From DATEDA01 sp035286595 (GTDB taxonomy: Bacteria; Pseudomonadota; Gammaproteobacteria; Burkholderiales; SG8-39), in contig DATEDA010000034.1 of NCBI GenBank assembly GCA_035286595.1, positions 1 to 43,891 of the forward strand: DNA of 43,891 nt. The letters run 5' to 3'. Below the pieces are notes generated by a model. That model searched no databases and was not told the DNA's origin. It worked only from the letters and a program-made list of their open reading frames with translations. The position numbers and the translations under genes are program-made. Shown here piece after piece: positions 31,983 to 40,339 of the stretch (position 1 is the stretch's first letter; each line of letters starts with the position of its first letter).

Positions 31983-33719
31983 ATGGAATCAACGACGCTG
32001 CAGGGGGTCATCCGCACGCTGGCCGCGACCTCGCTCGCGCTCGTGAGCGCGGCATTCGCGCAGCCGACCAAGCCGGAGCGCGCGCCGGTGACTGAACCCG
32101 AGATCCGCTACCAGGCCGGCGGCTCGCCGCTCGCCGAAGTCGAGATGTATCAGGACATCAACCCGAAGGCGCCGCAGATGAACAAGGCGGAGTTCGACCG
32201 CGCCCGCCAGGTCTACTTCGAGCGCTGCGCCGGCTGCCACGGCGTGCTGCGCAAGGGTGCGACCGGAAAGCCGCTCACGCCCGACATCACGATCCCGCGC
32301 GGCACCGAGTACCTGAAGGTGTTCATCAACTACGGCTCGCCCGCGGGCATGCCGAACTGGGGGACGGCCGGCGAGCTGACCGCCCAGGAAGTCGACATGA
32401 TGGCGCGCTACATCCAGCAGACGCCTCCCCAGCCGCCGGAGTGGGGCATGCCGCAGATGAAGCAGACCTGGAAGATCATCGTCCCGCCCGAGAAGCGGCC
32501 GAGGCAGAAGGAGAACAAGTACAACACCGATAACATCTTCGCGACCACGCTGCGGGACACGGGCGAGGTCGCGCTGATCGACGGCGACACGAAGCAGATC
32601 ATCAATATCGTGAAGACCGGATACGCGGTGCACATCTCGCGGACCTCGGCCTCCAAGCGCTACGTCTACACGATCGGCCGCGACGGCCGGCTGAACCTCA
32701 TCGACCTGTGGATGGCGAAGCCGGACAACGTCGCCGAGATCCGCATCGGGCTGGAGGCGCGCTCGGTCGAGACCTCGCGTGCGAAGGGCTGGGAGGACCG
32801 GTACGCGGTCGCCGGCTCCTACTGGCCGCCACAGTACGTGATCATGAAGGGCGACACGCTCGAGCCGCTCCGGATCGTCGGCACGCGGGGGATGACCGTG
32901 GGCGACCAGGAGTACCACCCGGAGCCGCGCGTCGCCTCGATCGTCGGCAGCCACACCAAGCCGGAGTTCGTGATCAACGTGAAGGAGACGGGCAAGGTCC
33001 TGCTCGTCGACTACCGCGATCTCGGCAACCTCAAGACCACCGAGATCGAGGCGGCGAAGTTCCTGCACGACGGCGGCTGGGACGCGACCAAGCGCTACTT
33101 CCTCGTCGCCGCCAACGAGTCGAACAAGATTGCCGTGGTCGACACGAAGGAGGGCAAGCTCGCGAAGCTGGTCGACGTCGACCGGATCCCGCATCCGGGT
33201 CGCGGTGCGAACTTCGTGCACCCGAAATACGGGCCGGTCTGGGCGACCGGCCATCTCGGCAGCGAGAAGATCGCGCTCATCGGCACCGACCCCGTGAAGC
33301 GGAAGGAGCACGCCTGGAAGGTGGTGCAGATGCTCGACGGCCAGGGTGGCGGAAACCTGTTCATCAAGACCCACCCGAAGTCGAAGAACCTGTGGGTCGA
33401 CACGCCGCTCAACCCGGACGCGAAGATCGCGCAGTCGATCGCGGTGTTCGACATCGCGAACCTCGACAGGAAGCCCGACATCCTGCCGATCGCGGAGTGG
33501 GCGCAGCTCGGCGAGGGCGCGAAGCGGGTCGTCCAGCCCGAGTACAACAAGGCGGGCGACGAGGTGTGGTTCGCGGTCTGGAGCGCCAAGAACCAGCAGT
33601 CGGCGCTCGTGGTCGTGGACGACAAGACGCGCAAGCTGAAGACGGTGATCAAGGATCCACGGCTGGTGACGCCGACGGGGCACTTCAACGTCTACAACAC
33701 CACGCACGACATTTACTGA
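31983..33719 (+). CDS. nirS: Cytochrome cd1 nitrite reductase NirS
   Basis: The 578-residue periplasmic enzyme has a signal peptide ending AAFA (about residue 26), the heme c site CAGCH at 82-86, and an eight-bladed propeller for heme d1. GYAVHISRTSASKRYVYTIG holds the d1 axial histidine. HPKYGPVWATGHLG and KTHPKSKNLWVDTP hold the two active-site histidines. It reduces nitrite to nitric oxide, receiving electrons from small cytochromes c such as NirM. It leads the nir operon behind the FNR/DNR box. Confidence 0.96.
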   Translation: MESTTLQGVIRTLAATSLALVSAAFAQPTKPERAPVTEPEIRYQAGGSPLAEVEMYQDINPKAPQMNKAEFDRARQVYFERCAGCHGVLRKGATGKPLTPDITIPRGTEYLKVFINYGSPAGMPNWGTAGELTAQEVDMMARYIQQTPPQPPEWGMPQMKQTWKIIVPPEKRPRQKENKYNTDNIFATTLRDTGEVALIDGDTKQIINIVKTGYAVHISRTSASKRYVYTIGRDGRLNLIDLWMAKPDNVAEIRIGLEARSVETSRAKGWEDRYAVAGSYWPPQYVIMKGDTLEPLRIVGTRGMTVGDQEYHPEPRVASIVGSHTKPEFVINVKETGKVLLVDYRDLGNLKTTEIEAAKFLHDGGWDATKRYFLVAANESNKIAVVDTKEGKLAKLVDVDRIPHPGRGANFVHPKYGPVWATGHLGSEKIALIGTDPVKRKEHAWKVVQMLDGQGGGNLFIKTHPKSKNLWVDTPLNPDAKIAQSIAVFDIANLDRKPDILPIAEWAQLGEGAKRVVQPEYNKAGDEVWFAVWSAKNQQSALVVVDDKTRKLKTVIKDPRLVTPTGHFNVYNTTHDIY

Positions 33720-33734
33720 CACGCGGAGCACCCG

Positions 33735-34070
33735 ATGAGACGGAAGGTTGCATTCCTGGCGGGCGCAGCAGCGCTCGCGATCGCCGGCGCGGCGCCGGCG
33801 CAGACGTTCGACGACAAGAAAGCGGCCGAGGTGATGAAGAAGGCGGGGTGCGACGCCTGCCACTCGATCGACCGGAAGGGCGTGGGCCCGTCGTACAAGG
33901 ACGTCGCGAAGAAGGAAAAGGCGGTACCCGGCGCGGCGGCAGAGATGTTCCAGAAGGTGCGCAAGGGCGGGGTCGGCGCGTTCGGCCAGATCCCCATGCC
34001 GCCGAACCCGCCCGAGAAGATCAGCGACGCGGATCTCAAGGCGCTCATCGCCTGGATCCTGACGAAGTAG
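33735..34070 (+). CDS. nirM: Cytochrome c-551-type electron donor NirM
   Basis: This 111-residue monoheme cytochrome has a signal peptide ending APAQ, the heme site CDACH at 39-43 and an axial methionine at M88 in GQIPMPPNP, the c-551/c8 fold pattern. It should carry electrons from the bc1 complex to NirS. It starts 15 bases after nirS, and a strong terminator follows it. Confidence 0.88.
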   Translation: MRRKVAFLAGAAALAIAGAAPAQTFDDKKAAEVMKKAGCDACHSIDRKGVGPSYKDVAKKEKAVPGAAAEMFQKVRKGGVGAFGQIPMPPNPPEKISDADLKALIAWILTK

Positions 34071-34088
34071 GGCAGGGGGCGGAGGTGG

Positions 34089-34122
34089 ACGGGCGGGGCG
34101 AACGCCCCGCCCGTTTCCTTCT
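34089..34122 (+). terminator. Rho-independent-type terminator after nirM
   Basis: ACGGGCGGGGC and GCCCCGCCCGT form a perfect 11-bp stem around GAAC, followed by a pyrimidine-rich tail with several T residues (TTCCTTCTT). It separates nirSM from nirC onwards, which has its own FNR-like box. Partial readthrough would make nirSM more abundant than the biosynthesis genes. Confidence 0.8.
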
Positions 34123-34163
34123 TGAGGTGGATCAACCACCCTGCGATGTCCTCGGGCGACGAT
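34122..34163 (+). promoter_or_regulatory. FNR/DNR box and -10 upstream of nirC
   Basis: TTGAGGTGGATCAA (34122-34135) has the TTGA-N6-TCAA core exactly. GACGAT (34158-34163) is at the class II -10 position, so transcription would begin near 34170, almost exactly at the ATG at 34171. This suggests a separate, possibly leaderless transcript for nirC onwards. Confidence 0.68.
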
Positions 34164-34506
34164 GGCAGGCATGAACGTCCGCGTGGGGGCTGCACTGCTT
34201 GTCGCCGGGGCGTCGCTTGCGCCGGCGGCGCTCGCCGGCGATGCGCCGGAGGCAGCGCGACGCGCGCAGCTCGTGAGCCTCGTGCGCCAGGACTGCGGCT
34301 CCTGCCACGGCATGATGCTAAAGGGCGGCCTCGGGCCGGCGCTCACGCGCGCCGCGCTGCGCGACAAGCCGCCGAGGAGCCTCGTCGCGACCGTCCTCTA
34401 CGGGCGTCCCGGCACACCGATGCCGCCGTGGCGCGAGTTCGTCACCAGCGCCGAGGCCGAGTGGATCGTGCGCCAATTGCAGGAGGGAACGCTCCATGAG
34501 CGCTAG
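34162..34506 (+). CDS. nirC: Cytochrome c55X NirC
   Basis: This 114-residue monoheme c-type cytochrome has a signal peptide ending ALAG and the heme site CGSCH at 45-49, plus TPMPPWREFVTSAEAEWIV with a methionine ligand. NirC proteins take part in heme d1 maturation and can donate electrons to NirS. ATG 34162 is the longest start; ATG 34171 would match the predicted transcription start and still leaves a full signal peptide. nirF overlaps its end by 11 bases. Confidence 0.82.
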   Translation: MAGMNVRVGAALLVAGASLAPAALAGDAPEAARRAQLVSLVRQDCGSCHGMMLKGGLGPALTRAALRDKPPRSLVATVLYGRPGTPMPPWREFVTSAEAEWIVRQLQEGTLHER

Positions 34507-35668
34507 AACGGTCACGATCGCGGCAGTCGCGGCGATCGCTGCGGTCGCGGCGCTCATCGAGGCCGCGCACGCCGAGCTCGGCCTCGTGGTCGAGCGCGCC
34601 ACCGGCAGCCTCCAGCTCGTCGACAACGCGAAGCGCGCCAGCCTCGCGCGGATCGATGGGCTGGGCGATCTCTCGCACGCGTCGCTTGTCTACTCGGGCG
34701 ACGGGCGGTTCGCGTACGTGTTCGGGCGCGATGGCGGCCTGACGAAAATCGAGCTGGCATCGGCCAAGGTCGTCGCCCGGGTCGTCCAGGCGGGGAACTC
34801 GATCGGCGGCGCGATCTCCCGGGACGGACGGCTCGTCGCGGTGGCGAACTACGAGCCGGGCGGCGTGAAGCTGTTCGACGCGCAGACGCTGGAGCTGCTG
34901 AGCGAGATCCCTGCCACCTACGGCAATGACGGTAAGCGCGCAAAGGTCGTCGGGATCGCCGACGCGCCCGGCAACCGGTTCGTGTTCAGCCTGTTCGAGG
35001 CCAGCGAGATCTGGATCGCCGACGTCGCGGACCCGCGGCGCCCGCGCGTGCGCAAGCTCGCGAACATCGGTCGCGAGCCCTACGACGCGCTGATCACTCC
35101 CGATGGGCGGCACTACATCGCTGGGCTGTTCGGCGAGGACGGCCTCGCGCTCGTCGACCTCGCGGACGTTGAGGCTGGCGCGCGCCGGATTCTGGCGGAC
35201 TACGGACGCGGACAGGAGAAGCTTCCCGTCTACAAGATGCCGCACCTGCGCGGCTGGGCGGTCGCGGGGCCGTATGCGTTCCTGCCCGCGATCGGACGCC
35301 ACGAGGTGCTGGTGGTCGAGCGCGCGGGCTGGCGCGAGGTGGTGCGCATCCCGGCGCACGGCCAGCCGGTGTTCGTGATGGCGCGGCCTGACGGCGGGCA
35401 GGTCTGGGTCAACTTCGCGCTCCCGCGCAACGACACCGTGCAGGTGATCGACGTTGAGCGGCTCGCGATCGTGCAGACGCTCCGGCCGGGCAAGGCGGTG
35501 CTCCACATGGAGTTCAGCGGGGCGGGCGACGAGGTCTGGATCTCGGCGCGCGACGATGACCGGGTCGTCATCTATGACACGGCAAGCTTCGCGCGGATCG
35601 CGGAGATTCCGGCGCAGAGCCCGAGCGGGATCTTTTTCACCTGGCGGGCAAAGCGCATCGGGATGTAG
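34496..35668 (+). CDS. nirF: Heme d1 biosynthesis protein NirF
   Basis: This 390-residue protein has an N-terminal export or anchor helix (TVTIAAVAAIAAVAALIEAA) and a beta-propeller related to the d1 domain of NirS. GDLSHASLVYSGDGRFAYVF, NYEPGGVKLFDAQTLEL and HGQPVFVMARPDGGQVWVNF are typical. No CxxCH is present, as expected. NirF acts in the periplasm on dihydro-heme d1. nirDL starts at the next base after its stop. Confidence 0.9.
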   Translation: MSARTVTIAAVAAIAAVAALIEAAHAELGLVVERATGSLQLVDNAKRASLARIDGLGDLSHASLVYSGDGRFAYVFGRDGGLTKIELASAKVVARVVQAGNSIGGAISRDGRLVAVANYEPGGVKLFDAQTLELLSEIPATYGNDGKRAKVVGIADAPGNRFVFSLFEASEIWIADVADPRRPRVRKLANIGREPYDALITPDGRHYIAGLFGEDGLALVDLADVEAGARRILADYGRGQEKLPVYKMPHLRGWAVAGPYAFLPAIGRHEVLVVERAGWREVVRIPAHGQPVFVMARPDGGQVWVNFALPRNDTVQVIDVERLAIVQTLRPGKAVLHMEFSGAGDEVWISARDDDRVVIYDTASFARIAEIPAQSPSGIFFTWRAKRIGM

Positions 35669-36655
35669 ATGACCCCGCTCGAGTTCAGGCTGCTCAACGA
35701 CTTCCAGCGGCGCTTCCCGCTCGTGCCGCAGCCGTATGCGGTCCTCGCCGAGACGCTCGGCGTGTCGGAGCAGGACGTGATCGCAACGCTCGCGCGGCTC
35801 CAGGCCGACGGCGCGGTGAGCCGCATCGGTGCGGTCTTCCGGCCGGGCGCGATCGGCGCGTCGACGCTCGCCGCCATGGCGGTGCCGGCGGAGCGGCTCG
35901 CCGAGGTCGCGCGCCTCGTGTCGAGCTGCCGCGAGGTGAATCACAACTACGAGCGCGAGCATCACTACAACGTCTGGTTCGTCGCCGCTGCGCTGGACGA
36001 GCAACGCCTCAACGCCACGCTCCAAGGCATCGCGGGGACCGCCGGGATCGAAGTGCTCTCGCTGCCGCTGGTGGAGGAGTACCACATCGACCTCGGTTTC
36101 CCGCTCGGCGAACGGGGGACCCGCGAGGCCCGTGAGCCGCGTGCGCCCGAGCGCGCGGTCCTCGATCCGGCGGGCCGCCGCCTCGTTGCGGCGCTGGAGT
36201 ACGGGCTTCCCTTCATCTCGCGGCCGTACGCCGCATTGGCCGCGCGGGCGGGCGGCGAAGAACGGGCGGTGATCGAGCGCCTCGCGGCATGGCAGACGGA
36301 GGGGCTGGTCCGGCGCCTCGGCGTGATCGTGCGCCATCACGAGCTCGGGTATCGCGCGAACGCGATGGCGGTCTGGGACGTGCCCGACGCGTTCGCGCCG
36401 CGATTCGGGCGGGCGCTGGCGGCGAGCGACGGCGTCACGCTCGCATACCGTCGCGAGCGGCACCTGCCGCAGTGGCCGTACAACCTGTACTGCATGGTTC
36501 ACGGCGTCGACCGCGATCGGGTGGCGACGCGGATCGAGGCGCTCGGTCGCGCGCTCGGCCTCGACCGATTCCCGCACGCGGTCCTCTTCAGCCGCACCCG
36601 CTTCAAGCAGACCGGGGCGACGGTCGCGTCGCTCGCGGAGGCCGCCCATGGATGA
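35669..36655 (+). CDS. nirDL: Siroheme decarboxylase NirDL (NirD-NirL fusion)
   Basis: The 328-residue protein consists of two AsnC/Lrp-like halves: about 1-150 (LLNDFQRRFPLVPQPYAVLA, REVNHNYEREHHYNVWFVAA) and 165-328 (LVAALEYGLPFISRPYAALA, YRRERHLPQWPYNLYCMVHG). Each has a winged helix followed by a ligand-binding ferredoxin-like fold. NirD and NirL are separate in Pseudomonas; the fused form is known in other denitrifiers. It works with NirG and NirH to decarboxylate siroheme to didecarboxysiroheme. The family is enzymatic and not a transcription factor despite the fold. Confidence 0.9.
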   Translation: MTPLEFRLLNDFQRRFPLVPQPYAVLAETLGVSEQDVIATLARLQADGAVSRIGAVFRPGAIGASTLAAMAVPAERLAEVARLVSSCREVNHNYEREHHYNVWFVAAALDEQRLNATLQGIAGTAGIEVLSLPLVEEYHIDLGFPLGERGTREAREPRAPERAVLDPAGRRLVAALEYGLPFISRPYAALAARAGGEERAVIERLAAWQTEGLVRRLGVIVRHHELGYRANAMAVWDVPDAFAPRFGRALAASDGVTLAYRRERHLPQWPYNLYCMVHGVDRDRVATRIEALGRALGLDRFPHAVLFSRTRFKQTGATVASLAEAAHG

Positions 36656-37103
36656 GCTCGATCGGGTGCTCGTGAACCGCCTGCAAGAGGGCGTCGAAGT
36701 CGTGGAGCGCCCGTTCGCCGCCATCGCCGCCGAGCTGGGCATTCCCGAGGCCGAGGTGTGCGGGCGGCTGCAGCGGCTCGTCGACGACGGGCTGCTCACG
36801 CGCTTCGGCCCGATGATCGACGCCGAGGCGCTCGGCGGCGCGTTCACGCTCGCCGCGATGAGCGTGCCGGCGCACGACTTCGAGCGCGTCGCCGGGCTCG
36901 TCAACGCGCATCCCGAGGTGGCGCACAACTACCGGCGCGAGCACCGGTTCAACATGTGGTTCGTCGTCGCGGCCGAGCGCCCGGAGGGCATCGGCGAGGT
37001 GCTGAAGGCGATCGAGCACGAGACGGGCTATCGCGCGCTCGACCTGCCGAAGCGGCGCGAGTACTACCTGCGCCTGAAGCTCGACGCGGGGGCGGCGCGA
37101 TGA
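36648..37103 (+). CDS. nirG: Siroheme decarboxylase subunit NirG
   Basis: This 151-residue AsnC/Lrp-like protein has a winged helix (PFAAIAAELGIPEAEVCGRL) and VAHNYRREHRFNMWFVVAAE, the histidine/arginine-rich stretch conserved in these decarboxylases. It begins 8 bases before the nirDL stop and overlaps nirH (ATGA). It resembles the first half of NirDL, as NirG resembles NirD. Confidence 0.87.
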   Translation: MDELDRVLVNRLQEGVEVVERPFAAIAAELGIPEAEVCGRLQRLVDDGLLTRFGPMIDAEALGGAFTLAAMSVPAHDFERVAGLVNAHPEVAHNYRREHRFNMWFVVAAERPEGIGEVLKAIEHETGYRALDLPKRREYYLRLKLDAGAAR

Positions 37104-37615
37104 CGGTCGCCGCGATGGAGCGGAACGGCCTCGACCCCGTCGACCGGCGCATCCTCGTCGCGACGCAGGGTGGGCTCCCGCTCGTCCCGCGTCCCTACTA
37201 CGCGATTGCCGACCGGCTAGACATCTCGCCCGAGGAGATCATGCGGCGGATGCGGCGGCTCCTGGAGAGGGGCGTGATCCGCCGCATCGCCGCGGTGCCG
37301 GATCACTACGCGCTCGGCTACCGCGCGAACGGCATGTCGGTCTGGGACGTCGACGATCCGCGGGTGGACGAGCTCGGGCAGCAGGTCGGCGCGCTGGCGT
37401 TCGTCTCGCACTGTTACCGCCGCCCGCGCGTGCTGCCCGACTGGCCGTACAACCTCTTCGCGATGGTCCACGCGGCAACGCGGCTCGAAGTCGCCGAGCG
37501 CGTCGCGACGATCGCCGACCTGCTCGGCGGCGCCGCACGATCGTACGACATCCTGTTCAGCACCCGCATCCTCAAGAAGACCGGCATGCGGCTCGAGGGC
37601 CGACGCGGTGTTTAG
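37100..37615 (+). CDS. nirH: Siroheme decarboxylase subunit NirH
   Basis: The 171-residue protein starts at ATG 37100. GGLPLVPRPYYAIADRLDIS, RRIAAVPDHYALGYRANGMS and SHCYRRPRVLPDWPYNLFAM follow the pattern of the second half of NirDL (the NirL/NirH type). It completes the siroheme decarboxylase set. nirJ starts inside its last codons. Confidence 0.87.
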   Translation: MTVAAMERNGLDPVDRRILVATQGGLPLVPRPYYAIADRLDISPEEIMRRMRRLLERGVIRRIAAVPDHYALGYRANGMSVWDVDDPRVDELGQQVGALAFVSHCYRRPRVLPDWPYNLFAMVHAATRLEVAERVATIADLLGGAARSYDILFSTRILKKTGMRLEGRRGV

Positions 37616-38804
37616 GGTGAGCCAGTTCGTGCGCGAGATCGTCGCGCCGACGCCGGTCGGACCGCGGAGGGATGCGCCGGGCCCGGTGGTGATCTGGAAT
37701 CTGATCCGGCGCTGCAACCTCGCCTGCCGCCATTGCTACTCGGTCTCGGTCGACCGCGACTTTCCCGGCGAGCTCACGACCGCCGAGGCGTTCGCGGTGA
37801 TGGACGATCTGCGGGCGTTCCGGGTGCCGGTGCTGATCCTCTCGGGCGGCGAGCCCCTGCTCCGCCCCGACGTCCTCGACATCGCCCTGCGCGTGAAGTC
37901 GCTGGGGTTCTACGTCGGGCTGTCGACGAACGGGACCCTGATCGACGACGCGCTCGTCGGCCGGATCGCGGCCGTCGGGTTCGACTACGTCGGCATCAGC
38001 CTCGACGGCCGGCGCGAGACCCACGACGCCTTCCGGCGGAAGCGCGGCGCGTTCGACGAGTCGCTCGGCGCCGCCCGGGCTTGCCGCGATGCCGGCGTGA
38101 AGGTGGGCTTGCGCTTCACGCTCACGGAGGGCAACGCGGCCGATCTGCCGTATCTGCTCGATCTCGCGGACACCGAGCGGATCGACAAGTTCTACCTCTC
38201 GCACCTCAACTACGCCGGCCGCGGGAACGTGAACCGGAAGCAGGACGCATACTTTGCGACGACCCGCCAAGCGCTCGACCTCGTCTTCGACGCGGCCTTG
38301 CGCGCTCCGGAGAAGGAGTTCGTGACCGGGAACAACGACGCCGACGGCCCGTACTTCCTGATGTGGGCGAGCGCGCGGTTCCCGGAGCGGGCGGAGCACC
38401 TCCGCGCGAAGCTCGAGCAATGGGGCGGCAACGCCTCGGGCGTGAACGTCGCGAACATCGACAACCTCGGCAACGTCCACCCGGACACCTACTGGTGGGA
38501 CTATTCCCTCGGCAACGTCCGCGAGCGCCCGTTCTCGGTGATCTGGCAGGACCTCTCCGATCCGATCCTGAGGGGCCTGCGAGCGCGGCCGCGGACGATC
38601 AAGGGGCGCTGCGCCGAGTGCCGCTTCTTCGCGATCTGCGGCGGCAACACGCGCACCCGCGCGCGCAGCCTGACGGGCGATCCCTGGGAGGAGGATCCCG
38701 GCTGCTATCTCGACGACGACGAGATCGGCGCGACCGCGGCGCGCGAGCGGGTCAAGCTGACGCCGTACTCGCGGTGGCGCGGCGCGGAGGCCGCCGCGCG
38801 ATGA
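37608..38804 (+). CDS. nirJ: Radical SAM heme d1 synthesis protein NirJ
   Basis: The 398-residue protein is read from GTG 37608, overlapping the nirH end. The radical SAM motif CNLACRHC is at C36, C40 and C43, with LILSGGEPLLRPDV as the SAM-binding glycine-rich part. The C-terminal CAECRFFAICGGNTRTRA and DPGCYL form a SPASM-type auxiliary cluster site. NirJ removes propionate side chains to make the d1 precursor dioxo-isobacteriochlorin. Confidence 0.92.
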   Translation: MFRVSQFVREIVAPTPVGPRRDAPGPVVIWNLIRRCNLACRHCYSVSVDRDFPGELTTAEAFAVMDDLRAFRVPVLILSGGEPLLRPDVLDIALRVKSLGFYVGLSTNGTLIDDALVGRIAAVGFDYVGISLDGRRETHDAFRRKRGAFDESLGAARACRDAGVKVGLRFTLTEGNAADLPYLLDLADTERIDKFYLSHLNYAGRGNVNRKQDAYFATTRQALDLVFDAALRAPEKEFVTGNNDADGPYFLMWASARFPERAEHLRAKLEQWGGNASGVNVANIDNLGNVHPDTYWWDYSLGNVRERPFSVIWQDLSDPILRGLRARPRTIKGRCAECRFFAICGGNTRTRARSLTGDPWEEDPGCYLDDDEIGATAARERVKLTPYSRWRGAEAAAR

Positions 38805-40339
38805 GGGCGCTCGCCACGCTCGCACTCGCCGCGGTGGTGGTCGCGCCGGCCGCGGCCGGCCCGGTGGAGCTCTACGCCGAGCACTGTGCGGCGTGCCACG
38901 GCGCTGATCGGCTCGGCGGCATGGGGCCCGCGCTGCTGCCCTCCAACCTCGAACGGCTGCGCAAGCCCGCAGCGATCGATACGATCGCGAACGGCCGGGT
39001 CGCAACGCAGATGCCCGGCTTCGCCGACAAGCTGTCGGCCGAGGAGATCAGGGCGCTCGCCGACTACGTCTACGCGGGCCCGGCCAGGCCTCCGGTCTGG
39101 GGCATGGACGAGATCCGCGCCTCGCGGATCGAGCATGTGCCGCCCCCCTCAGCAGCCGACCGGCCGCGGTTCGCCGCCGATCCGCTCAACCTGTTCGTCG
39201 TCGTCGAGGCGGGCGATCACCACGTCACGATCCTCGACGGCGACCGGTTCGAGCCGCTCGCGCGGTTCCCGAGCCGGTACGCGCTGCACGGCGGGCCGAA
39301 GTTCTCGCCCGACGGACGCTACGTCTACTTCGCCTCGCGCGACGGCTGGATCTCCAAGTACGACCTGTGGCGCCTGGCGCCGGTGGCCGAGATTCGGGCG
39401 GGATTGAACACCCGCAACGCCGCGGTCTCGAGCGACGGCCGCTACGTGCTGGTGGGGAACTACCTGCCGCACACGCTCGTCGTGCTGGATGCGGCCGACC
39501 TCGCGGTGATCAAGGTGCTGGAGGTGAAGGACCGGAACGGCAGGTCGTCGCGCGTGTCGGCCGTCTACGACGCGGCGCCCCGCAAGAGCTTCGTCGCCGC
39601 GCTCAAGGACGTGCCTGAGCTCTGGGAGATCTCGTACCACGACCGGGCCGAGCCGATCTACGACGGCCTCGTCCACGACTACAAGATGAAGGAAGGCATC
39701 GCCATCCCCGGCAAACTCAACCCGCGCCGCGCGCCGCTCGACGACGTCCTCGACGACTTCTTCTTCGCTCCCGGGTACGCGTACCTCATCGGAGCCTCGC
39801 GCGACGGCGGGCAAGGCCAGGTCGTGAACCTCGACGCGCGGCGGCGGATCGAGACGGTGCCGTTACCGGGTCTGCCGCATCTCGGCTCCGGGATCAGCTG
39901 GCAGCGCGAGGGCCGCACGGTGATGGCCACGCCGAACCTGAAGCAGGGGATCGTCAGCGTGATCGACGTGCAGAGCTGGAAGGTGGTGAAGCAGATCCCG
40001 ACCTCCGGCCCGGGCTTCTTCATGCGCAGCCACGAAGCGACGCCGTACGCGTGGGTCGACGCGATGATGAGTGCCGCCAGGGACACCCTGCAGATCATCG
40101 ACAAGCGCACGCTCGAGGTCGTCGGCTCGGTCACGCCGCAGCCCGGCAAGACCGCCGCGCACGTCGAGTTCACGCGCGACGGGCGTTATGCGCTGGTCTC
40201 GGTGTGGGAGGTGGACGGCGCGCTCGTCGTGTACGACGCGGCCACCTTCAGGGAGGTGAAGCGCCTCCCGATGAAGAAGCCGATGGGCAAGTACAACGTC
40301 CACAACAAGATCACCCGCTCCGAGGGGACGAGCCACTGA
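38801..40339 (+). CDS. nirN: Heme d1 dehydrogenase NirN
   Basis: This 512-residue NirS-like protein has a signal peptide ending AAAG, the heme c site CAACH at 29-33 and a d1-type propeller (GGPKFSPDGRYVYFASRDGW, FFMRSHEATPYAWVD, GKTAAHVEFTRDGRYALVSV). NirN oxidises the last side chain to yield heme d1 and passes it to NirS. It is shorter than NirS at the N-terminus and sits last among the d1 genes, so it is NirN and not a second reductase. Confidence 0.9.
   Translation: MRALATLALAAVVVAPAAAGPVELYAEHCAACHGADRLGGMGPALLPSNLERLRKPAAIDTIANGRVATQMPGFADKLSAEEIRALADYVYAGPARPPVWGMDEIRASRIEHVPPPSAADRPRFAADPLNLFVVVEAGDHHVTILDGDRFEPLARFPSRYALHGGPKFSPDGRYVYFASRDGWISKYDLWRLAPVAEIRAGLNTRNAAVSSDGRYVLVGNYLPHTLVVLDAADLAVIKVLEVKDRNGRSSRVSAVYDAAPRKSFVAALKDVPELWEISYHDRAEPIYDGLVHDYKMKEGIAIPGKLNPRRAPLDDVLDDFFFAPGYAYLIGASRDGGQGQVVNLDARRRIETVPLPGLPHLGSGISWQREGRTVMATPNLKQGIVSVIDVQSWKVVKQIPTSGPGFFMRSHEATPYAWVDAMMSAARDTLQIIDKRTLEVVGSVTPQPGKTAAHVEFTRDGRYALVSVWEVDGALVVYDAATFREVKRLPMKKPMGKYNVHNKITRSEGTSH

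Noticed and set aside
34146..34161. ATG at 34146 upstream of nirC as a leader peptide
   Set aside because: It is out of frame with nirC and would be upstream of the predicted transcription start.
31989..34367. A 792-codon minus-strand frame across nirS, nirM and nirC
   Set aside because: It mirrors nirS codon structure and has no recognisable domain; nirS, nirM and nirC are unambiguous on the + strand.
35669..37615. Lrp/AsnC transcription factors in the nir operon
   Set aside because: The fold is Lrp-like, but these proteins with paired histidine/arginine motifs in nir operons are siroheme decarboxylases.
38801..40339. A second cd1 nitrite reductase
   Set aside because: The gene has the NirN size, the CAACH site at the extreme N-terminus and the position after nirJ; it fits the d1 dehydrogenase.
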